64,000 bases of DNA from Siphonodentalium dalli (taxonomy: Eukaryota; Mollusca; Scaphopoda; Gadilida; Siphonodentaliidae). Within the stretch, counting starts at the first letter, position 1, and the number at the start of each line of letters is the position of its first letter. The position numbers and the translations under genes are program-made. This document shows, one piece after another, positions 56,425 to 64,000 of the stretch. Location of the stretch: assembly GCA_032622095.1 (NCBI GenBank), contig CP136065.1, positions 209,972,151-210,036,150 on the forward strand, read 5' to 3'. The notes beneath the pieces are model-generated. The model had not been told where the DNA came from, ran no database searches, and worked only from the letters and a program-made list of their open reading frames with translations.

Positions 56425-57760
56425 ATTTATTCAATATGTGGCTGCATGTGGCAGACAGTGACTCCAACGAACGAACGTATTTCTGGAATAATGGATGAGG
56501 AATAATCACTGTTATCTAGCCATCATTTTCATTGGCAGGGGAGAGCACCTTACCAAATAAACCAGTTGTTGTTTGAGATCACATGATGTTTTTATGGTAT
56601 GTTATAGATTCTATGTCAAGTTAGAGGAATTTAACATCTAATAATGAAATGTTAGCACTACATGTTCATCTAGAATTATATCGGGCATACATGCAGATTC
56701 CAGTCCCAGTCGGGGAAGTGCTCATCACAGTATTCTCCCTTACACGGACGGTATGTAAGCATTAGATCCGCCTGTAAATCAGTATTAAACTATCAACAAT
56801 GAGCGTAAATTAAAAATAAATACCTGTGTTCTCGGCAATTATTTATGGAATATGGGATATGGGAGGGAGGATTTTTTTAGGACGACAGGCGCCAAAGGTG
56901 CCCCAGTGCGCTTGTGCAGTGGTGTTGTCCTCTATTGTTTTCGCTTTTTCGGTGTTGTCCTCTATTGTTTTTCGCTTTTTCGGTGTTGTCCTCTATTGTT
57001 TTCGGTGTTGTCCTCTATTGTTTCCAGCTTTGGTAGGAGTATAACTGAATGATTTAATCTTACCAGACAAATATGTATACAAACAACCATTGCATAATAC
57101 AAATTTGAATAACTACAATTCTAATTGGAGCATGAAACGACACTGGAATTCAACGAAGTACAAGGCGTTCTGATTCCTAATCCGCTATGCATTTGAAAAT
57201 TAATATGTGTTGCCGGGTGAGCACGGGGAACATGCATAAACAAATTCAAATCTTTTATTTTGATAATCAACATGGTCGTACACCATATTTAAATTTATTA
57301 AATTAAATTTCAATTACACTTCTATAAAGTTCTACCAGTAATCGGATAAAAACTGTCCAATCTTTACACATGGCGATATGCCATAATTTCTTGTTTTATT
57401 TCCCAGGTATTCTATTAATTAATATACATGACATTGGTTAAGTTATAAGCTGGAAAAGAAATTCCACCCAGCAGTTCTCCTATAGCCTGTCTTTAAATAT
57501 GCCGCAAGTTATCTTGATACAGGGCCCTAAATGTTAGCTCTTTTCCGGACCAAAGTGACATAAAATATGTGTATCTCCATTGTCCAATATACTTGATTTA
57601 TTTTGGAGGGGGGGGGGGGGGGGGTGGGGTTGCAATGTTGAAATATTACATTTAAACATCTTGAATGTGTAAGATGTACATTTTATTACATTGTATGTAT
57701 TTTATAATGGAAAGTTGTAGATGTTGGAGTGAATTACATTTAGGCACATTTATTTATTAA
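56425..57760. other. mostly unassigned DNA with a small tandem repeat
   Basis: At 56921-57023 'ggtgttgtcctctattgttt' recurs four times with spacers of varying length. A G-run is at 57607-57625. No gene. Confidence 0.5.
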
Positions 57761-58254
57761 TCCTTCCATGACTTATGGAACTTCCTGCTATTATGCAAAA
57801 ACCCTGTGTCAATGCATAATTACTCTCTTATAAATGCAAGACTCCCATAGGGAGCCTCACATATATAATATCATATCACACATTTATTGTATAGCGCACA
57901 TATCACCGACGTTTCAAGATGCATTTTCTTATATAAATTAATAATATAAGAGAATACATTGGCCTAACAATATTGACCATGATCTTGTAAGCCAGTGCAT
58001 TCTCTTATATATGCAAGGCTCCTCGCATATATAATATCATATCACACATTTCTTGTATAGCGCACATATCACTGAGGTTTCAAGGTGCATTCTCTTATAT
58101 AATTTAATAATATAAGGGGAGGCATTGGCCTAACAATATTGACCATGACCTTGTAAGCCACTGCATTCTCTTATAGGAGCCTTATCCCCTATGGGAGAAT
58201 GCACTGGCACATGACCTTTAATGCTGCACCAGCGCAGCTCCCATTATGAAAGGG
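57761..58254. mobile_element. type E element with internal tandem duplication (E7)
   Basis: TTAA at 57757-57760 and 58255-58258. A ~165-base segment holding 'tcatatcacacattt', 'ttgtatagcgcacatatcac' and a hairpin arm is present twice (57860-58025 and 58027-58170), which stretches the element to 494 bp and scrambles the hairpins. Confidence 0.75.
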
Positions 58255-59676
58255 TTAATCCTTTTCAACAATTTTACAAAAATATCTGTGTTACACAATG
58301 AAACAAATTGCATCTACTCCAGTAAGGTCTGCCATAAGAGAAGCTTGGGATGAAACTCTGACTTAACCAGGGTTCATCTCAACCGAATTAACTGGCTGGT
58401 AGCTGCAAAGGAAACTTAGTCTAATGATTAGCACATATTCATTATAGTATATCTTACAACATTTATTACGAGATGTTAAGACGAAGCTGAGTTTTTAGAG
58501 AGATGTAGGAAAGCGTGAGATAGACAACACGAAACATGCAGCAGACAACAACTAGGGCTGCAACGAATTATCCCGATTCTGATGGATCACAATTTCTAGC
58601 GCACTATTCAATATTACATCACAGCACGAATGTCACACAATGCGGAAAGATGTTATTATTAGCCAGCAGTACAACGTATTCCCAATCCAATTTAGCTCCC
58701 TGTCTTGGGACTGTGTTGTCTGTGTGTTGTAATCTATGGCTAATATAGCTATTAATCATTTTATTTATGTAATGTTCGTTATTTTCACTGAAAATACTGA
58801 TGAGAATATTCATAATAACAATTGCACTCCATAACCTTGGTTTAATACGCCCATTACAAAAACTTACATCTGAACTGTTTCTGCAAAGACCAAATCCAAA
58901 ATCAACGTTGAATGGGGATTTATTATGAGAAGACAAATACAAAAGTTATCATATGGAAAAGAAAAATTTGTCAGCAGACCCTATATTCAAACTTGACTTG
59001 TGTTTTATTGTGATTAAACCATACCACCAAGGTTTGAATTGATCGAAAAACCCAATAATAAAGTTATTATTCGGCAACAAAAAATATTGACAGATGGATG
59101 AACAGACAGGCTGATTCATGAACCATGCCAAATATAAGCTTGTGAAAAAACGGTCTTATAATGTAATCAGTCTGTCCGTCCATATGTCAACATTTAAGGT
59201 TTCCGGATAACTAAAATGTTGATGGACAGTTGGACAGATGTACTTACAAAATATGACCATTCTTACAAAATATGACCATTCTTCAACAGGAGTATAATTG
59301 GCATGGTTCATCAATTTTTACTAACTTCAGCTACATAAAATTTGTATCTCTACATCGCATCATGAGATAGAAATTGTGATATGTCAAAAATCATGAAGGC
59401 CAGTCATGTTGCAGCTCTAACAGTAAGCATATCTTGGTCAGCAGACGTAAAGCCCTCGCTCTGATTGTTGAACGATTTATGTGTTCATACATTAAGATCC
59501 AAATAGTTCAGATTCCACTCCCACCCATTGAAGCTTCTGCGTTTCTGTTTCACTCGCGTGTATGGATAATATTTGAACATTCCCTGAAATTTATTCAAAC
59601 TAAATTTGAGGATATAAGGAAAAAATATGATTAAAAGCATGAAACCAGTAACACATTTACTGATTACATAAATATA
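58255..59676. other. unassigned DNA
   Basis: A 19-base duplication 'cttacaaaatatgaccatt' at 59244-59281. No gene was recognised. Confidence 0.4.
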
Positions 59677-59824
59677 CAGTAATGCCCTAAATAATCGACT
59701 CCTTAACCACAGTAGAATTATGGGTAATTTTTCAGGATTTAGTCGGAAATATAGCTTGTTGCCATTCATCGGAAAGCTCTCAATTCTGCTGTGGTTAAGG
59801 AGTCGATTATTTAGGGCATTACTG
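59677..59824. mobile_element. palindromic TA MITE with internal deletion (B7)
   Basis: TA at 59675-59676 and 59825-59826. The left arm is full; the right arm keeps only the outer ~45 bases ('attctgctgtggttaaggag' onwards). Confidence 0.9.
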
Positions 59825-61817
59825 TATAACACTGACTTTAATATAAATAGCACCATGGTTGAATGCAGTCTGATAAATATCCAGACTCTATCTCATTTCT
59901 ATCAACTACGTCTGAGAACACTGAAACTCTAACATCACAGATGAAGGGGAAATCCCAAATTGGGAAAACTCATTAATATTCATGTCTCCAGATAATGCTT
60001 ATAATTGCGATCCACACATAGTTATTCGCACACTTGTTTATAAGAGTGGTCAATTTTCCTCTAACCAATTTCTGTGCAATAAACTGCATGTTTGCTTCAC
60101 TATATATAGAATACAAGTTACACCGTTCAGATAATAAAGGACAATGAATAAAGATATAGCGATATTACTGATGCTGCATTGCAGTGATGTTGCATCATCT
60201 CCTTATTTAGAATATGTGGATGCCATTTACTACAGCCATAGTAAACAATCCTTATTTGGCATGTGATCATTGTGATGTAATTATCCGTGCTATGAGAATT
60301 AACCTACTAGATTAATAAATTCTGAATCCCTTTGCAAAAACAACTCTATATTAAATGTATACTTGTTCTGTCTGATCATTCTCCAATTATAAAGTAAAGT
60401 ATATTAGCTTATTTTGAATAGACAACGTTTGATCAGTTAAGAAGGGAAATGCAATCGTGTAGGTTATGGTACCTTGGTGAGATTTCAGTCAGACAGCGTG
60501 GGCGGGGCTTGGTGGAAATGTTTAAAAAGTGCAAATATCAGTTGACTTTTGAAGGAGGATATTGATTGGTTGAGAGATGGCATTCTTCTCTGCGATGCTC
60601 TCTTTGACTGGAGTGTTACCTCCCATTTGAAATAGTTTACTCCTTGGATGTCTTCAGACCCAGTTAATTAAAATGAGACTTGATTTGATTTGAATGAAAC
60701 TGGGTCACATGCTATGATACGACTTCACAAAAAAAGAGAATAATTGCAAAATTAAAAGAGATGTACTAGTATGCACTAATTCAGGGTTCCAGGCCTATAT
60801 TTGTAACAATAACGTATTTTGTCATAAACATTAATTTTAAATCACTATTGGTTGTGCTCCACTAATGTCACTAGAAACCCATGTCTTGGAATATAAATTG
60901 CACTAGGTACATGTATGAAGAAACTAAACATTGCAGTAAACGGTCACATTGTTGCAAATTGATACTATGATTGTCGATATTCATCTAAATTATGAAGTCT
61001 ACAAATATAAAGGACATTTTCTGTAAAAAGATTGGAATATAACGCGATAGCCTCTTCCAGTTGTCACTTCTCGGCTAAATTAGTAAAACCAAGTAGTTTC
61101 TACACAATAATGCAAACACATCGGCCTGGATCCCTGTATATCTTGACTAGAAAACTTGAAATTAGGTGATAATTTTGAAACATGTGGGAGAACAATATAT
61201 TGCATGCTGGTTTGAGGAAAAGCATGCTGTTTTTATTTTGGATATCAAACTGATGGCACATGACATATGTTGTAAGACATGAACATGCTCTATTGAAATC
61301 TCTAGATTTGGCTGTTCTTCACACAAAGATACCATACCAAGAGAGATAACTCTATATTTTTCTATATTACCATTCACAAAGATGGCACAACTTGAATTTA
61401 CCTGTGAAACATAATGTCGGAAGGTAAAAAAAAAAACATTACTGAAGGTGTTATCTCAGTCAAAATGTTTTGACATTATAAGCACAGAAAGGGCCATAAC
61501 TCCGGCAAAACTGATCAGATTGGTTCAATTTTTTATTTGATCTGTGTGATACATAGCACAGAAGCTCCTAATCATAGCATATATTTTATATCATAATCAG
61601 CTCAGTTCCTTAAATGCATATGTTCCAAAAGAGTCATGGGTGAAAAAGGGGACCCCTCTTTATAATTGAAGAAAGAGATATATATCACATGCTAAAGACA
61701 TTCGGCAACATAAATGCTATGTTGACAAATTATAAATTTTCTTTCTTATCCTAAACCAGTGACTATAAAAACAATTGTTCTGTGGCTACAAATTAGTATA
61801 ACAAAGGTTTGCTTCAA
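59825..61817. other. unassigned DNA
   Basis: About 2 kb without a supported gene or clear repeat. 61480-61520 has a fragment ('agggccataactccggcaaa') like the degenerate repeats at 5.3-6.1 kb. Confidence 0.4.
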
Positions 61818-62072
61818 CCCTTTCATGACTAGAGCCTCCTGAAATTTTGTGAAAACCCTGTGCCAATGCATTCTCTTATATTTGCGAGTCTCCCATAGGG
61901 AGCCTAGCATATATAAGAGAATGCATTGGCACAACAATATATACCTTGACCTTTTAAGCCAGCACATTCTCTTATATATGCGAGGCTCCCTATGGTAGAC
62001 TCGCATATATAAGAGAATGCACTGGCACAGGATCTTTAATGCTGCACCAGTGCAGATGCCATCATGAAAGGG
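61818..62072. mobile_element. double-hairpin MITE, type E (E8)
   Basis: Ends CCCTTTCATGACTAGAGC and 'gccatcatgaaaggg'; both TTAA copies are mutated (TCAA, TAAA). The two hairpins are well preserved, the first of CCAATG type and the second of CCAG/CTGG type. Confidence 0.88.
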
Positions 62073-62120
62073 TAAAGCACATACCATATTTGGAGCCAAA
62101 GAAAAAGCAATATTGAAGGT

Positions 62121-62440
62121 ATAATGCGGACGCTATACAATTATATCTCTTGATATGGGTGTAATGAAGATACTATACAATTATATCTCTTGGTATGGGT
62201 GTAATGAAGATACTATACAATTATATCTCTTGGTATGGGTGTAATGAAGATACTATACAATTATATCTCTTGATATGGGTGTAATGAAGATACTATACAA
62301 TTATATCTCTTGATATGGGTGTAATGAAGATACTATACAATTATATCTCTTGGTATGGGTGTAATGAAGATACTATACAATTATATCTCTTTGTATGGGT
62401 GTAATGAAGATACTATACAATTATATCTCTTGGTATGGGT
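62121..62440. repeat. 40-bp tandem repeat, 8 copies
   Basis: Unit 'gtaatgaagatactatacaa' plus 'ttatatctcttgntatgggt'. Units differ almost only at one position (tga, tgg or ttg). Confidence 0.97.
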
Positions 62441-63045
62441 GCTGGAGGGGATTGTGTAAATAATATTTATTCGCAACCAAACGAATAAAATAGTTTATTA
62501 CATTCCTATGTGTGATTTACATTGATTTCTCGAGCGATTATAAATGATAATTTCACTAGTGATTTATGTCACTTTAACTAGTGCGTTATGTATTCATACG
62601 GGCTATCAAAATGTATGTGTCATGAGTATAATGGCAGTATTATCGGATTTCTGGTAAATCAGATGTTTATAGTGGAATATAATAAACAGAATAATCACTT
62701 GAACTGGTGACGTGAAACAATTTACTTGAGTTCAATTTGCACCCCTTCATCACCCTTCTATGATTCAATATGTGTTATTACAGCCTATTTATAAAACTGT
62801 TATAATGAGTAAGTACACCACTATAAAAAGTAAATACACTTTAAATATGCTGTCTGGTCATATTAAGAGTGGTATATGAGAGAGTCACTTCGCCCTAGGA
62901 CAAAAATAGGGAGAAGTGGTACAATTTAGGGACAAGATATCTCCCAAGTCACCTCCTAGGCTGGACCCTGGTATCCTTGTAAAAAGGAAAACCTACTACC
63001 ATGCAATAATGAAGCACACAGGTAGATTGTGACATCCAGTATTAA
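62441..63045. other. unassigned DNA
   Basis: Nothing recognised. Confidence 0.35.
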
Positions 63046-63299
63046 CCCTTCCATGACTGGAGCTTCCTGAAATTTTGTGATAACCCTGTGTTAATGCATT
63101 CTCTTTTATATGCTAGTCGCCTATGGGGCGCTTCGCATATATAAGAGAATGCATGGGCCTAACAATATTTACCTTGATCTTGTAAGACAGTGCATTCTCT
63201 TATATATGCAAGGCTCCCTATGGGAGACTCGCATATATAAGAGAATGCACTGGCACAGGGTCTTTAATGCTGCACCAGCGCAGTTCCGTCATGAAAGGG
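63046..63299. mobile_element. double-hairpin TTAA MITE, type E (E9)
   Basis: TTAA at 63042-63045 and 63300-63303. The first hairpin has a diverged loop ('tagtcgcctatggggcgctt') that is still paired; the second is standard with CTCCC/GGGAG. Confidence 0.9.
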
Positions 63300-63631
63300 T
63301 TAAATAATCTCAAGGTTCAAGCAATACAGAAACGCTAAATATTTAATTAACACGAACCATGCTTCTAATTTCTAACCAACAACAATCAAACAACTAATTA
63401 TAAAGGCAAAAACAAAACATGAATCAACAAAGCAATAGTAAGATCATTCTTTATACAGAAAACAATGAATACGGTTGTCATGGATACAATCGTCATGGAT
63501 CAAGGGAGAGAACTTACATTTGAATCTGGTGGAATGAGTGAACCGTTACTTGTACATGTAAGTTGGTGGTCTCGACGCTCTTTTCTTTTCCTCCTGTTAA
63601 GAACAAAACATTTATAATCAAACAAACTTAA

Positions 63632-64000
63632 AGGTACTCAATCCGATTAAGCACCCCTCAATTACTATTTATTTGGCTTCGGGGGTATAAAATATTTGAT
63701 TCGAGTCGAGAAACTAATCCATCAAAGCTCAGAGTGATCAGATATCAATTTTTTTAAATCTATTATTTTTAACTACCTGGAATATTTAGTGGCCCAGTAA
63801 AAGTCGATGAGAAGACAAAATAGCGGATGAAGAAGGATAACTCTAAAATCAAGTGGCTTTTTTATGTCAGATATTTGACAAACCGGCAAAATTTCATTCT
63901 ACAAAATGTTGATAAATAACAGGTTTTGGGCAATTATATATAGTGGACTGTGGTTAGCATTATTTTTGGGCAATTAATCGATTCTGATAACTGAAGCGGC
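63632..64000 (+). mobile_element. family D MITE, cut by window end (D5)
   Basis: TTAA (63628-63631) then AGGTACTCAATCCGATTAAG. The body follows D2/D3 through 'ggttagcattatttttggg' and 'ttaatcgattctgataactg'. The right end is outside the window. Confidence 0.8.

Noticed and set aside
39695-63307. Many similar small frames with phrases like CILLYMRG, RIYKRMHW and NAFSYICES
   Set aside because: They are the two strands of the shared hairpin read in different frames. Their repetition follows DNA copying, not a protein family.

Overview
This looks like nuclear DNA from a multicellular animal. It is AT-rich with very low gene density. It contains LINE retrotransposon fragments of animal type, vertebrate-like C2H2 zinc-finger coding sequence, TATA-box and splice-site signals, microsatellites, and above all dozens of short non-autonomous DNA transposons (MITEs). 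There are no bacterial-style operons, tRNA, rRNA or CRISPR arrays. A marine lophotrochozoan (mollusc-like) source would fit the mix of repeats, including degenerate tandem repeats with 'gagttatggccc'-type text that I associate with mollusc genomes. That is inference from memory, not proof.

Layout. 1-3261: a minus-strand LINE (ORF1, then endonuclease and the linker towards reverse transcriptase), with a second LINE 3' end nested in its endonuclease. 5.3-6.1 kb: degenerate tandem repeats. 6.15-6.35 kb: a possible single zinc-finger exon. 7.4-8.1 kb: a 704-bp element with ~105-bp inverted ends. 8.4-11.5 kb: a G-rich-ended element (R1) carrying a 151-bp near-perfect palindrome. 12.6-16.3 kb: nested MITEs around the best gene candidate, a TATA-driven secreted repeat protein whose first exon is 14403-14721. 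16.5-20.9 kb: a large foldback element split by a shorter copy of R (R2) with a 5-bp target duplication. 21-28 kb: microsatellites, a dispersed repeat and another LINE 3' end. 28.4-29.6 kb: a 26/27-bp minisatellite. 29.6-64 kb: a dense MITE field, with tandem repeats and a 366-bp duplication.

The main observation is a recurring double-hairpin module. Two ~70-bp hairpins, each nearly a perfect palindrome and inverted relative to one another, are separated by an AT-rich spacer. About 40 such hairpins occur, by my count, inside elements with four different sets of ends: three TTAA-flanked, piggyBac-like types (ends CCCTTTACCCAACA, CCCTTTCATGAC and CCCTTTCAGTGCC) and one type with GTGACCCGCC ends that, in one copy, has an 8-bp target duplication. 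The hairpin arms change together between subfamilies while keeping one fixed internal mismatch. An unrelated hAT-like family (8-bp duplications, CAAGCCTTG ends) has the same two-inverted-hairpin plan. Another family of ~213-bp near-perfect palindromes has TA duplications, as in Tc1/mariner elements. No transposase gene was recognised, so all of these would need enzymes encoded elsewhere.

Protein-coding content is sparse. Apart from retrotransposon remnants there are only tentative exons (14403-14721, 33587-33699, 6146-6352) and two weak coding-like fragments near 48.2-48.8 kb. Most other open frames are translations of palindromes or microsatellites.
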